From Mercenaria mercenaria (lineage: Eukaryota > Mollusca > Bivalvia > Venerida > Veneridae): 64,000 nucleotides of DNA. The notes under the pieces were generated by a model. It did not search any database. It saw nothing but the letters and a program-made list of their open reading frames with translations, and had not been told where the DNA came from. Below, piece by piece: positions 22,601 to 37,600 of this stretch (position 1 is the stretch's first letter; every line of letters starts with the position of its first letter). The stretch is taken from contig NC_069361.1 of the NCBI RefSeq assembly GCF_021730395.1, positions 79,989,001-80,053,000 on the forward strand, written 5' to 3'. Both the position numbers and the translations under genes were made by a program.

Positions 22601-25600
22601 CAGTGAATAAATGTGTGAAGTTTCAATCCATTCCCACAAGTGGTTGCTGAGATACTAGCTTACATACAAAAACTTAACCAAATCGGGATGCGGACGCAGA
22701 CGCATGGGCGAGTCCAATAGCTCTACTATTCTATGAATAGTCGACCTAAAAATTATACACTTAAATTATATGATTATATACTTAGTACATTTTAAAATAC
22801 ACCAGCAATACTTTCAATACATGTCTTTTCAGTGAAAAGCAAACTTTAAGTTGTTTTTTAGTTTGTACTAAAATATTGTTTACATGTAAGTAAACACAAA
22901 GTAACCGTTATGTAAAGATCTTTTCCTGTATTAGTATATAATTCCATGAAATATGAGAAAAGTATGGGTTGGCATATTCAAATATACAGAGTACATCAAA
23001 AGAACTGACAACTGAAATTATATATCTGGCATAATAAGACTGTAATCTTCTTAAATGTCAAAATGACAAGGGCAAACATATATATATTATACTGAAATGC
23101 ATGTATTAAAATCAAGTTTCAAACTGCTAGACAGTTTACCATTTCTAACAGCTTTCCAGCATCTGATATAAGGGAGATAATTTGCCCAATGGTTATTGGC
23201 GGAGCTTGTGGGACTGTAGGAGTAATCCGCCCTTCAGTCTGACCACCAGGTGGCAGTGTGTCAGGTCCATTGGCTGCTCTTTCTGGACCAGACTTGGTTT
23301 TCACTTCTGGTACATTGTCAGATCTGTCAGTTATCTACAAAAGCCAATAATAATTTTTTCTAAAGACAAAAAAACTGACAGGGAGCTCAATGGTTCAGTG
23401 TCTGCTTTAAGTGTGGCTTGTTGACTGTTAAATGTCTGGGCATGACAAAAAATGTGAAACATGGAATTGGTAGCTACCTTGTTTGGTACTCAATATTTAA
23501 AATTCTTGAGCTACACCATGCGAAAGCCAACATAGTGCATTTGTGACCAGCATGGATCCAGACCAGCCTGCGCATCCACGCAGTCTGGTCAGGATCCAGC
23601 TGTTCGCTTTCAAAGCTTATTGCAATTAGAGAAAACTTTAGCGAAAAGCATGGATCCTGACCAGCCTGCGCATCCCCACAGGCTGGTCTGGATCCATGCT
23701 GGTCGCAAATGCACTATGTTGGTTTTCTCATGGTGTGGCTCAAATGGTTGTACCAGGAAATAAAATAAGCCCAGTTAAGTATTCGATAGCAGATACCTTG
23801 TAGAAGAGCTATGTCGCTCATATTTTCTGTTGATTATATACATTTTGTACAATCTTAAATTAAGCTTACCCTTTATCTTTTTACTTATTTGTTGAAGAAA
23901 TAGACAATTAATGGTAGAAATATTGTTCATCAGACAAGGACATGAGACATTTTTTTTCTATTCACTAAAAAATATTTCTCAGTAATGACATTCAACTTCT
24001 GAACAAACATCATATGCCCATCTGTTACGCCAATAGTCTGTCAAGATATGTCAACTCAAAACCCCTAACACACTCACAGGTAACAGCCTGCGCAAAAAAT
24101 ACATATGAAATTCAACTTCTCTCTGCCACTTGCCATCTGAGCCATTCCCTATAATTAAATGAAATGGCTCAAACTTTTTCTTGTGTCTCTTAAATTTACA
24201 TATTTTGAAGTGTTTTCTAATTATGTTACTTCTGCATGAAAGTGGCTCAAAAAACTTTTGAGGGAGTGTGACCTGTGGAAACTCACAACATAAAATCTAT
24301 GATGACTCGAGTTTATTTCATGAAATACATCAATAGGGTATAGAATTCTTCCCAGATATGCATAATCCTTGAATGTTATGCAATTTTCTTCCTCCCACTG
24401 AAAAGACCTGTTTCTGAATGGTAAAATCCAATAAACATACTAGTATAATAACAAACTTTGCTCTATAAATTAATGACCTTCAGAAAATTCTAACCTGTTC
24501 CTTATATGCCTCATCTAGCCAGGTGGAATATCTAGCTAGAATCTGTATATTCAATTTCCAGAACCTGTGACTGAGGGGCAATAGATATATCTCATCCTGC
24601 CAACATGTCTGTAGACTCTTCCATAGTTCATGTGTAGAATGTAAGTGAAATTCTGATCCAGCTGGAAGAAAAATTCATTTACAAATGCAATTCAAAGACA
24701 CCAAAAGTCACTGACTTAAGTATTGAAAAATGCAATTATAATTATGGCAGACAAAGTTATGATTCTTACTTACTTTTGTTGTCATTTGGGACAGTATCAA
24801 TTGCTAAACATTAAATTTCGGTCAGTGCATTGAAATTATTGTCTGAAATTATTTGTGATGGACAGATGAACATGACCAAGTTGTTCCAACATAGTCCCTC
24901 TCCAATATTCTTTTGATGGGGTATAAATATTTTTAAATGGCAAGTATATTTTCTGTAGGGTTTTATGTCATATAGGCCAGCTTTCCAGCTTCTGGTGGTA
25001 GATGAAGACCCCCTGCTGCCCTCTGGGTATTATTTCAGGCAAGAGGGGGCAACCTATTAGTAGAAGCACTGATCCTTCATAAGCTAGCTGGATTACTTCC
25101 TCACATGAAAGAATTCTACATCCACTGCCAGGTCTCAAACCCACTGCAGGGAGGCAAGTGATTTGAAGCCAGTGACCTTAGCCACTTAACCATGGAGGCC
25201 CCTCAAGTGTCAAGTAAAACTTTTTCATTTATGTACCAGATCAGATTTTTTAAAAAAGAAAATAATATGAAACCATAACTTACACCTGTCAGAAAGGATA
25301 GTGATATCAATGAACATGTGGACTGATGTTAAATAAGACACATATATACCTGGTGATTTGTTAAAAGCAGTAAACAAGGATGATTCAAAGCCTCCTGCAA
25401 TCTCCTGGAACCTGGAAGAAAACAGAACAAAGACTTTCATTGCTGCTAATCACAGCTTTAAATACATTTTACAATCGTCATAAAATAACTAATGCCATAA
25501 TGTTGTAGCATATTCAAAGTACTTAAAACTTATGCCAACAAGAGGACCATGATGGTCCTGAATCACTCACCTATCCCCACATGACCCAGTGTTGAACTGA

Positions 25601-28600
25601 GTATGATGTCGTTATTTCTATTATTTGACATAGTGACCTAGTTTCTGAGCACATGTGACCTAGATATCATCAAGATAAAAAATTCTGACCAATTTTCATG
25701 AAGATCCATTAAAAAATATGGCCTCTAGAGAGGTCACAAGGTTTTTCTATTATTTGACCTAATGACCTAGTTTTTGAAGGCACGTGACCCACTTTTAAAC
25801 TTGACTTAGATATCATCAAGGTGAACATTCTCACCAATTTTCATGAAGATCTCGTGAAAAATATGGCCTCTAGAGAGGTCACAAGGTTTTTCTATTTTTC
25901 GACCTACTGACCTAGTTTTTGACTGCACATGACCCAGTTACAAACCTGACCTAGATATCATCAAGCTGAACATTCTCACCAATTTTCATGAAGATCCATT
26001 GAGAAATATGGCCTCTAGAGAGGTCACAAGGTTTTTCTATTTTTAGACCTACTGACCTAGTTTTTGACCCTACTTGACCCAGTTTCAAACCTAACCTAGA
26101 TATCACCAAGGTGAACATTCTGACCAATATTCATGAAGATCTCATGAAAAATATGGCCTCTAGAGAGGTCAAAAGGTTTTTCTATTTTTAGATCTACTGA
26201 CCTAGTTGTTAACCCCACGTGACCCAGTTTCGAACTTGATCTAGATATCATCAAGGTAAACATTCTGACCAATTTTCATGAAGATCCATTGAAAAATATG
26301 GCCTCTAAAGAGGTCACAAGGTTTTTCTATTTTAAGACCTACTGACCTAGTTTTTGACCGCACGTGACCCAGTTTCGAACTTGACCTAGATATCATCAAG
26401 GTGAACATTCTGACCAATTTTCATGAAGATCCATTGAGAAATATGGCCTCTAGAGAGGTCACAAGGTTTTTCTATTTTTAGACCTACTGACCTAGTTTTT
26501 GATCCCACATGACTAAGTATCGAACATGACCTAGATATCATCAAGGTGAACATTCTGACCAATATTCATGAAGATCTCATGAAAAATATGGCCTCTAGAG
26601 AGGTCACAAGGTTTTCCTATTTTTAGATCTACTGACCTAGTTTTTACGCCCACGTGACCCAGTTTCGAACTTGACCTAGATATCATCAAGCTGAACATTC
26701 TGACCAATTTTCATGAAGATCCATTGAGAAATATGACCTCTAGAGAGGTCACAAGATTTTTCTATTTTTAGACCTAATGACCTAGTTATTGACCCCACGT
26801 GACCCAGTTTCGAACTTGACCTAGATATCATCAAGGTGAACATTCTGACCAATATTCATGAAGATCTCATGAAAAATATGGCCTCTAGAGAGGTCACAAG
26901 GTTTTTCTATTTTTAGACCTACTGACCTAGTTTTTGACTCCACATGACCCAGTTTCGAACTTGACCTAGATATCATCAAGGTGAACATTCTGACCAATTT
27001 TCATGAAGATCTTGTGAAATATATGGCCTCTAGAGAGGTCACAAGGTTTTTCTATTTTTAGACCTACTGACCTAGTTTTTGATGGCATGTGACCCAGTTT
27101 CGAACTTGACCTAGATATCATCAAGATGAACATTATGACCAACTTTCATAAAGATCCCATGAAAAATGTGACCTCTAGAGTGGTCACAAGCAAAAGTTTA
27201 CGGACGGACGCACGCACGCACGCACGGACGGACGGACGACGGACGCCGCGCGATCACAAAAGCTCACCTTGTCACTTTGTGACAGGTGAGCTAAAAACAT
27301 ATTCATAAAAGTCATCGTGTAACAGGCAAATCACTATTCTCTACCAGTCAGTTTTTTCCAACAGGCAAAATTAATGTCTTTGATCAAACTGATTTGGAAG
27401 ACATTTGCCGAAGTTTCAATATTATTTTTTTCAAACTCATATGAAGAAAGCTTTCATCCAAGTCTATTTCCTGGCAAAACCAGCTTTGCTGTCACATAAA
27501 GAAGTTCACAAGCTTAACCAAGAATTTTAGGGCTTAAACCGTGTTGGTGTCATGACCATATCTCCTAATACACCTTGGTTCAGGGTCACAAAACTGAGTT
27601 TGGTAACCAGTCTCAGAATGCAACCCTACCATTGGTCAATTTTAAATTTGTGCTTGCAAACAACCAATCTGATGTTGCAATTTACAGACTGGACTACAAA
27701 ACTTAAGACTTATAATCTTGAACCAAGCACTTCATTTTTTCCAGGAAGAAGATGTGTGTGTTCGGGGTTAACGTCTTTTTTCAACAATTTTTCAGTCATA
27801 TAAATGACGGTGTCTACTTGTAGCAGTGAGCACAATGCCCAACTTTATAGTGCTGCTTCACTGGAATATCACACCGTAGACACACAACATGATACCACCC
27901 ATTCACATTATACTGACACCAAGCTGACCAGTCCTAGTACTATCCTCTTAATGCTGAGCGCCAAGCAAGGAGGCTACTAGTTCCATTTTTTAAGTCTTTG
28001 GTATGACACGGCCAGGGATTGAACCCACGACCTCCCACACTCAAAGCAGGCATTCTACCACTAGGCTACCGAGACGGTCTGGGCATGAGGATGTGAGAGC
28101 TACTAAATAAGCATCAGGTTTTCAGGACAGTTTCAGCTGTAACAAGTATATACTAATAAGCGAAAACAAAGGGAACAGTTAACCTGATCTGGAAGTAGAC
28201 AGGAAGGCTCCACTTGTTAATGAAAGTATGATAGCTTTGATGGTCCCGTAATCTTTTTACACTTGCCTGTGACCCACACAGTGCCTCAAATCTCTCCAAA
28301 AACTCCATACTTATCAGGTATTTCTGAAAATCATAAGAAGATATGACATGCAGTTTGTGAAGACATCTTTAAAATTTTATCAACAAATGTCTCTTTAATA
28401 ATATTAATTCCACTATGCCTTTGATATTTTGGTTTCCTTACACAAACCGCTAAAGTCTTGTTAGAGACTAATGCTACTATCTTAACCCTTACCCTGCTAA
28501 ATTTCTATGAACTTGTCCATTTTTCAATTTGGACAGTACCATTAACTGTTAGGAGGGGTGCTTACCAAAAAGATACAGACTGAATGACAAACAGTGCAGA

Positions 28601-31600
28601 TCTTGATCAGACTGCATAGATGTGCAGGCTGATCATGATCTACACTGGTCGCAAAGGCAGAATCAATCGTGTCCAGCATGTTAAGGGTTAATAGAGCTTT
28701 TTAAAGCATTTTCTTCAATAAATATACATGTATTTAGAAAATTCATAACAATTTCTAATATAGACTAAGCATTTGTTGGACATTTGGGGACTTCTTAAAC
28801 TTACAGCATGAAATATATTAGGATTTCCTGGTGCAAATATTGAGCTTGTTTTGGCTTCTATATTACTCACAACCTCAGGCCATACTGAGTTCACAATAAA
28901 GTCATATCCTCTCACAGCATCTGAACTCCTGTCAAAAAGAAAGAAACAAGTTGAAACTTGACTGGTTTGTTTATAACATTTCATTTTAAGTTATTGTCAA
29001 AATCATTTTTTAAAACTTAATGGCAACAACTAGCCATATACAAATTAACAGAACTAGTCTTTCCTTTGTTATTACTTTGTATTTAAAATGTACAAATTAC
29101 ACAGTGCTATCTATACTTTGAAATTTTCTCAGGCTGGGATTCAGATGAAAATCAGAAGCCTTAAAATTTACTTTTCAAAACCTGAAATATCCTTTTCCAA
29201 TAGAGTTATTTATTTAAGAAATAATATATCCCAAACAGTGATTTGTCATTGTCAAATTAATATCATTGTATGGAGTTTAGATGTGAAGGAATTATATCAC
29301 GAGGGCGCAGCCCGAGTCATATAATAATATGCATCTAAACAACAAACAATGATTTTATTCACGCACATTATCACTGTTTGAGATATATTATTTTTATTCT
29401 AACAGTTTTCAAGGATTATTATATACGTCCTTGCCGATATCCATCAAATATTTGCCTGATTTCTGTTGATTTCTTTTCCAGCATGCCGCTATGCCATCTT
29501 ACACCATGACTTAATAATTGTGACATCAGACAAATGAATTGCTGAATAATAACACACAGTTTTCAGCCTTCTTTGTTTAATAGGAAAACAAATCGGGTTG
29601 TGTTAGAATACACGTTTTTTGCGAAATATCAAAATATTAGAGTGCAATATATCTGGTATTTTCACAGAGAAAAATATCAAATATATTTTCACTGGTAAGA
29701 AACTACATAATAAATTTTGTCAAAACATAAAATAAATTTTTTTTATTTGTTTTACATGTAAGATCAAAATATCTTTCACTCATGAACACCGAATCTTACA
29801 TTTTCACTCGTGGCTCTGCCACTTGTGAAAATATTAAATCTGGTGTTCACTCCTGAAAGATTTTTCAATCTTAATTGAAGCAAATAAATATCCTCTATAC
29901 AGAAAAAATCTGGCAATGAAAAGCCTAAATTCAAAACCAGTCCTGAAAAATCTGAACACTCAAAAACAGATGAGTCACACACAACTATTATAAGATGAAT
30001 TATCAAGTCTTAAAACATTGTAACACTTACCCTGCTGTGACCCTTGAAGTAACATCAGTCAGCAGTTTGCAGTGTTGTGGTATAAACTGTAACACTTTAT
30101 CAAACATGCCTTTTAAACCATTGTGGTTGGATTTTATAAACTGTTCTGAAATCACCTTAAATAAAGACATTTACTTTTTAATAATTATATCAACATTTAC
30201 AACTTACAGCAAATATAACAGAAAATTTGAAATGCAATAAAAATTCAAAAACATTTTGCTCTATGAAAAGACCTGTTTTCTGCAATGATTTTTTAAGATT
30301 TAGGAAAGATTCAAAACTATGTAACTATGTGTAGGATAACGCAGTGGTATATGGCACAGCTATGGACTCCTAATCTGGAGATTTCAGGTTCGAATCCTAG
30401 AGAAAGCAATATCTGACTGCTCAGTGGCTGGTCCCACAATCCCTTTCCAACACATAAGTACTAGTCAGAGGTTCAAGAAGCAGTCAATGAGTGACGTAAA
30501 CCAAGCTGTGAGAATGTTCTCTGCAATCAATGAGCAAATCAAACAGGATTAAACTAAATACATAGGAATTGCTTCAGAAGTCTATAATACATTAAAACAA
30601 CTTGCTAACAAAACATTTCCTACCTCTTCCATGTAGGGTTTTACGATATGTTGTCTATATAAACTCTCAGCATCCCTTATCTTATCTATGAGTGAATATG
30701 TCCTCAGACATTGTCTCAGAATGTCAACATTTCCTGCATCTAGCCCCTCTAAAAATGATCCTTCCAAGCTGAACTGCAGCGTTGTTGTTATGTTTGCTAT
30801 CCTCTGAAAGATGAATAAACATGATTGGATAAAGATGTGAAATGTCATTTAGTTATTCTGATATTAAGTAGTACAACAACTGGAAGCATTTTGTTTGATA
30901 ATGGCATCCTCTAAATAAACTGTCAGAATTTCAAGTCAGTATCATCTCAAAATTTATAGCCAGAAAGTCACAGATCAAAATCATTCTTTTTTTTTAAATT
31001 ACTGTAGATAAAAAGGATTATGAAATAGAATCTTGCTGTAGACCTACTTTTTTACATTTGAAACAAAAAATATACTCATCCCTTCAGTGTTTTATGCTGA
31101 TGTTATACAGAGTATATGCTAATGATTTATAAATCTACATAATATTACAAAATAAGAAAATTTTGTAATTTCTTTGTGAAAATAAACATACCGGTTTAAT
31201 CTGTTCAACTAGTGGTAATCCCCTGCTCTTTGTCACATAGAACTGAAGTTTGTTGAACTCTGTTGCAACTCTTTCTATCAACTGTCCATTTAAAGGCCTG
31301 TAAAACAGTAATATCATGCTCTAAATGATAATAGTATCATTAATAAGTTTGTGACAAATAATTATTTCATAGTCTACAATACAGTCAAACCTGTACACAA
31401 TGACCACCCTGGAGCCAAATGGTAGTCTATATTAACAAGTGATCTTTATTCAGAGGTCAGTATACACTGCAAAAGTCAGATGGTCTTTAGTACAGTTTTG
31501 GCTGTATGCTGAAATGTTATACAGTTATTAATCTGTCACTGTTGTTGATAAAAACCACTTGTGGAAGTCTTGAAGGAAGCACTAGAGCAATTGAGCTTTT

Positions 31601-34600
31601 ACATTTACCAGTTATTTTCAACAATGATGTATATACTATATTGTGCCTCAGCAGGACCATCATCAAGATGAACAGATAGGAAGATCAAAAGGTGACATTT
31701 CTCTTGACAAAAATCAATCTATGTATTAAACATTCTCCTTGACAAAAATAAATCTATGTACTAAACTACCTAACATTCTCATATCAACTCACTTGATAAA
31801 TGTCATTTCCTTTCTCTTTATACAAACTGTATGCATTAGAAGTAAGTAACTCACCCAGCATGTGATGGTCCTTCTCCACCATCTGCTGAGTGGATCCCTA
31901 ACAATCTTTCTATCTTGTCCACAGATTCTGTGATATTTATCAACCTCTGGATACATGCCTGTAGCAGAGTTGGTAGAAACACAATCTCAACTTTTAAAAC
32001 TCATTTACATTTTACTATTGTAAATTATGTACCAAAACTTGTTCTACCTGACTGATAATTCTGCACATTACAAACATCTTTACTTTTAAAAACATTTATC
32101 CTTATATTAATTAGATGCTGTGAAATATACAACAAATTTAATAGTTTCTGTCAGAATTTATATTATATATTTGGTTTGATTTTACATGCTACAATGTAAT
32201 ATGCGTATAACTAAATAATGTTTAAAAAAGTACTTACCTTTCCCTGTTTAATTTGCTGCCTTTTTCTGAGTTTATCTTCCACTGCTAATATAGCTTCATC
32301 CATGGACTTTCTTACATTCTGTAAAAAAAGTAAGATTTATGTAAATGAAATTTATTCTACAAGTTTTATTACAATAAATACATACACAAGACAACAATAT
32401 TAAAGACATTTACACAGTAAACAAAAAATGTTTAAGGTACCCCTTATAAGGCAGTCTGTATAGTTATTATATATATAACAAATGACCTTATCTCTAGAAG
32501 TCGTTCCTTTAGATCTGGTCATTTGTCATCATTTTAGGAGTACCTCTGTCTATACTAGGAACAAGAGATCATAGAGTGATCTTGGCGCCCACCAATGTGC
32601 CATTTTTGAGTGTTCCAAATTTCAAGACTTAATGACTAGCTCAAAGTCGAATTTCATTTCCGTACACAACACTATGCAAGTTGTCCAAATTTGAAGGCTG
32701 TAGCACGAGAAATGTGAAAGTAGGTCACTAGGTCAAAATCAAGGTCAAATTTTATTTCGGAACACAGAACTATGCATGGTCCAAATTTGAAGCCTGTACC
32801 TTCAAAAACGTGAAAGTAGGTCACTAGGTCAATGTAAAGGTCAAGGTTTGTTTCGGTACACAAAACTATGCATGTGGTCCAAATTTGAAGGCTGTAGCTT
32901 GAGAAATGTGAAAGTAGGTCACTAGGTCAAAATCAAGGTCAAATTTCATTTCAGAACATGAAACTATGCATGTGGTCCAAATTTGAAGCCTGTACCTTCA
33001 AAAATGTGAAAGTAGGTCACTAGGTCAATGTCAAGGTCAAAGTTTTTTTCAGTGCACAAAACTATGCATGTGGTCCAAATTTGAAGGCTGTACCTACAGA
33101 AATGTGAAAGTAGGTCACTAGGTCAAAATCAAGGTCAACTCATGTCAAGGTTCATCTTGCCACTCAAAACCATACATGTGGTCCAAATCTGAATGTTGTA
33201 GGTTATTGACAAGAAGATTTTAAAAGCTTTTCCCTATACAAGTCTATATAAACCATGTGACCCCCAGGGCGGAGCCATATTTGACCCTACGGGGATAATT
33301 TGAACAAACTTGGTAGAGAACCACCAGATGATGCTACATTACAAATGCCAAAGCCCTAGGCTTTGTGGTTTGGACCAGAAGATTTTCAAAGTTATTCCCT
33401 ATATAAGTCTATGTAAACCATGTGACCCCCGGGGAGGGGCCATATTTGATCCTATGGGGATAATTTGAACAATCTTAGTAGAAGACCACTAGATGATGTC
33501 ACATACAAAATATCAAAGCCCTAGGCCCTGTGGTTTTAAACAAGAGGTTTTTCAAAGTTTTTCCCTATATAAGTCTATATAAACCATGTGACCCCTGGGG
33601 CCGGGCCATATTAGACCCCAGGGAAATAATTTGAATCGTCTTGGTAGAGGACCACTAGATGATGCTTCATACCAAATATCAAAGCCCTAGGCTCTGTGGT
33701 TTTGGACAAGAAAATTTTCAAAGTTTTTCCCTATATAAACCTATGTAAATTATAGAAATAAACAAAGGGCCATAACTCATTCAAAAATTGTTGAACCAGT
33801 CTGATTTTCAGGGGGACACAACTAGGGTACCAATACATCATTCTGACAAAGTTTGGTCAAAATCCCCCTGGTAGTTTCTGAGGAGATGCGATAACGAGAA
33901 ATTGTTAACGGAAGGACGGACGGAATGACGGACGGACGGACGGACGGACGGAAGGACGACGGACCACAGACGCAGAGTGATTTGAATAGCCCACCATCTG
34001 ATGATGGTGGGCTAAAAACAAAGCTTATAATACCGTATATTTCCGGCCATACGTCGACGTTTTTTGGCCAAATTATTAGTTCTGAAGTAATTATACAAGA
34101 TATTATTTTAGAATAATGTTTGAAAATGTGTAATGACTTTTAATATTTGTCCAACAGCCTAACTATTATTTAGTTACCTAAATACACATTGGCAACATTA
34201 CTGCAAAAAAGCCAAAAAAAATGAAAAATTTAAATTAGATCTGGCAGGGAAAACATAATTTTTGCTTTGGGACTGTCTGCTTTTCTAGATGTAACTTTAA
34301 AGGTGAAAAAATGCCATAGAAAAATCTTTAGGGATCTAGATAATTGTTTTGGCATGCTATAAATCAAACTTACTAAAACTTCATCTCTCAGTTGTTCAAG
34401 GGGTGCAGTTAAACTCCCAATTGCTTTGTCCATTCCAACCTATACAGTAGAAGAAAAAAAAATCATTTATTGACAATTAAATCAAAGACATCTATAAACA
34501 TGTGTCTCAGCTTTTTTCAAACAAGAATATATTAAGACCTATAGGCTACAGTACATCCAATATTGTATGAAAATCTTGTAAAGTACTGAACTTGCGCAAA

Positions 34601-37600
34601 CAATTCAATATTCTGGTGACTTGATTTAGTTAATTCAACTTAATTGTTCAAACTGCCTTTTTATATCAATTTTTTCTTTTGACAATGAGTTGTATGTGTA
34701 TAAACCATTTGACTTTAATGAAAATTTAATTGCAGGAATAACAGTGAAGTGTGTAATTAAAACTTAACAACTAGACAAGCATACCAAATTGCTTGAAAGG
34801 TTGACAAAATCTGCATAGTCCTTGTTGATCAGTTCTATCATAGCACTTCTAAGAATCTTCAGGTATATAGACAGATCATCTCTGAAATCCTCCAGCTGAA
34901 CACGCCTCCTACACTCCAGGACAAAATGGTCAACATTAAAGTCATCCTGAAATAATTTGAAAATACTCGGTAAATATGGTTAAGGAAGAAAATAATAAGC
35001 ACTGGCATTTAGTGGTTTATGAGATCTTATTTAAACAGGAAAGACTAACACAGGAAATGCCAAGTACACAAATACCTAAACTACTTAACTCTAGGCTGTC
35101 AGGATAATATGCGTCAAATAACCTGGGCTATTCTGACCATGTGATCAGTACACTGTCATAGACTTCGAAATTAATAGTGTTTTCTTTTCATCATCAAGTT
35201 TTGAAATCATTAAATTTTCAAAACAGCAACACCACGTTTTCCCACTAAGGCTCCAACGGTAACAGATTTTTGTAAATGTTTACATGATCTTTCGAACGAG
35301 AAACAATACCGTTTAAATGAAAACTATCATTGTCTTCAGTCATGACTCTGGCTGTTTTTTCCCCTTCTATAACAGGGACCCATAATCGCAAATGCATTAT
35401 TTTCTCAAATTAAACAGGAAAATATATCAGAAATTCATGGTAATTTTTGATAACATTTTCTCAAGTCAAGACTGTTTGATGTTTCCTCGCTACATTTGGC
35501 ACTGTTTGATGCAATTCCATTGCAAAATGAAACAATTTGTTTTAACTGATTCAAATTTAGCACTGTATACAGCCTTCTTACATGTTATTGTTCCGTTCAG
35601 ATAACAGAATTTATCCCTTATCAAACAACTGCGCAAAATTATGGTGTACTGTTTACCGAAAAGAGACATATAATATTGTTAACAGAAACACTTGTTTCGT
35701 TCAGTTTTATGAACAGAGAAAGACTTTGATGGTAGGAAGGGTGATCATTTTGTTTAACCGGGTAGAAATTTTGTAAACGTTTACCAGTCAAACATGACAC
35801 AGACTTATTTAATCATGTAAAATGGAAGCCTTACCAGTGACTGGACACCTAGCCTATCCTCTAAGGTTTTTTAAGGCATTTGGTTAGCAATTTGTTTATG
35901 AATAGTGTAATTAATTCATTTAATTTTTTGTTGAAATGTTTGCTCAAGATGTACACAAATACTAGGCTGAATTCAAACCTTAAACAAGACAGATTTTTTA
36001 ATTTGTGTTTTTCAAAGTTGAAATGTGACAAATTTTTAAAATAACGGTGGAAAGATTTAAATGTAGAAATATGTGTTCTGTAAAGTGAATTTTTTAATAT
36101 ACTGACACTATATTTATACCTTGTAAAATTATTTTAATAAATATTCATAGACACAATACATGATTTTAGAATAATATAAATAATATCTGCTATAAAAATA
36201 TGCACAAAATGAAGTAAAAGTAATCGATTTATAGAAGATGCTTCATTACATTTAAAAACAAATTCTAACTTTTGTATGTTTTGGGCATGCAATAAGAATC
36301 TATGCACCAAATCTTCAAACACAACACAATCTGTCTTTACATTATCTTGGAAACTTCTTTCAGCGAAATTGTCTCAGAACAATCATGACAATAAACTGGA
36401 AACAGGGCACTCGTTTGGCTGTTTTTGGGGCCGAATATGGGCCCTATTCCCCACATAAAATAATATGTTTTTTCCCCCTTTCTCAGAAGAAAATTCCCCT
36501 GATAATAGGTTGTTTGACACAACTAGATATGAACTCTCTTTCAAGTTATATTATAGTGCATCCAAGGAAGGTTACTGCTGCAATATAGTTGCATAAGTTA
36601 GAAATGACTGAAGACAATAGTAATAAGTATGAAAAGTAGTAACATATATATGGCTAAAAACTTCCCCTTTTTGTCTTAAAACGATGAAAATTTCACCTTC
36701 CTGAGGGTATGGGTACCTGTCCCCAAAAGTTGTCTAGTGCCCTGGGAACTCTTTTAGACAACAACAGTAACTTTATGAGCAACAACATTTTTAACACGTG
36801 TAACATGTATGTGTTTTCTTCTTTTATGTTGCTTTAATAATAATATGTATGTTGTAAATTGTGATCTGTCTTATTTTCTTAGTGTCAGCTATGTTTATGT
36901 TGCTTTAAATGTGTTTTAACATGTATGTGATAATTTGTGATTCTTCTTATTTGCTTATAGCGTCAGCTATGTTTTATTTTGCTTTAATGTGCTTTAACAT
37001 GTATGTGATAATTTGTGATTCTTCTTATTTGCTTATTGTCAGATATGTTATATTTACTTAAATGTCCTTTAACATGTATGAAATTTCTTATAGCTCTTTT
37101 CCCTATGTTGAGCTTATTTACTTGTGTTTGTGGGAAATTAACTTTAAGCTAATGTTTTATGTTGTATTTATCAGACATTCAATAAATCTTCTTGTATCTT
37201 GTAACACATATAGCTCTACTTATTTGATGTAGGTCTAAAGAATAATACAATATCTTCATAGAAAAATACACAATTCATAAATAAATTGATCACTTGATGC
37301 TTAGAAAAAAACCTATGGGACAGGCTAAGCATCCTGTTGTCGAACAATACAAGACCTCATTAGCTTAGAAACCTGGGAGAAGACATGGTCCATGGAGTTC
37401 AACCCGGACAAGTGTGAAGTCCTTAGAATTTTTAGAAAGAAAAATCCTGTAGTCTACCCCTACAAACTTCACAACATAGAGTTAAAAACTTGTGAGGCAG
37501 CTAAATACTTAGGCATAACCATTTCCAAAGATCTAAACTGGTCCAAACACATTGACAATATCACTTCCAAAGCAACTTCCACTCTTCGCTTCATACAACG

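Larger units (their letters stand above)
17956..22747 (+). mobile_element. Helentron-like element C1, host of nested elements A1 and B1
   Basis: Starts AACAAGAGCTGTCGGAGGAC; the segment GCTGTC-GGA-GGACAGC forms a hairpin and is followed by CTTGACTATT. The body is made of about 175-bp tandem units (AAAAGGGGCATAATTTTGTA ... GTGTGTGAAGTTTCAATCCA ... AGATACCAGCTTACAT). It ends with GGACGCAGACGC and a terminal hairpin containing ACTATT/AATAGT, GTCGACCT, followed by AAAAA. Elements A1 (18343-20287) and B1 (20635-22528) interrupt its units, leaving about 950 bp of its own sequence. No protein is encoded. Confidence 0.75.

Noticed and set aside
32672-32863. Minus-strand frame with repeated FKFG-like peptides
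   Set aside because: It is a translation of tandem units of element A2, not a protein gene.
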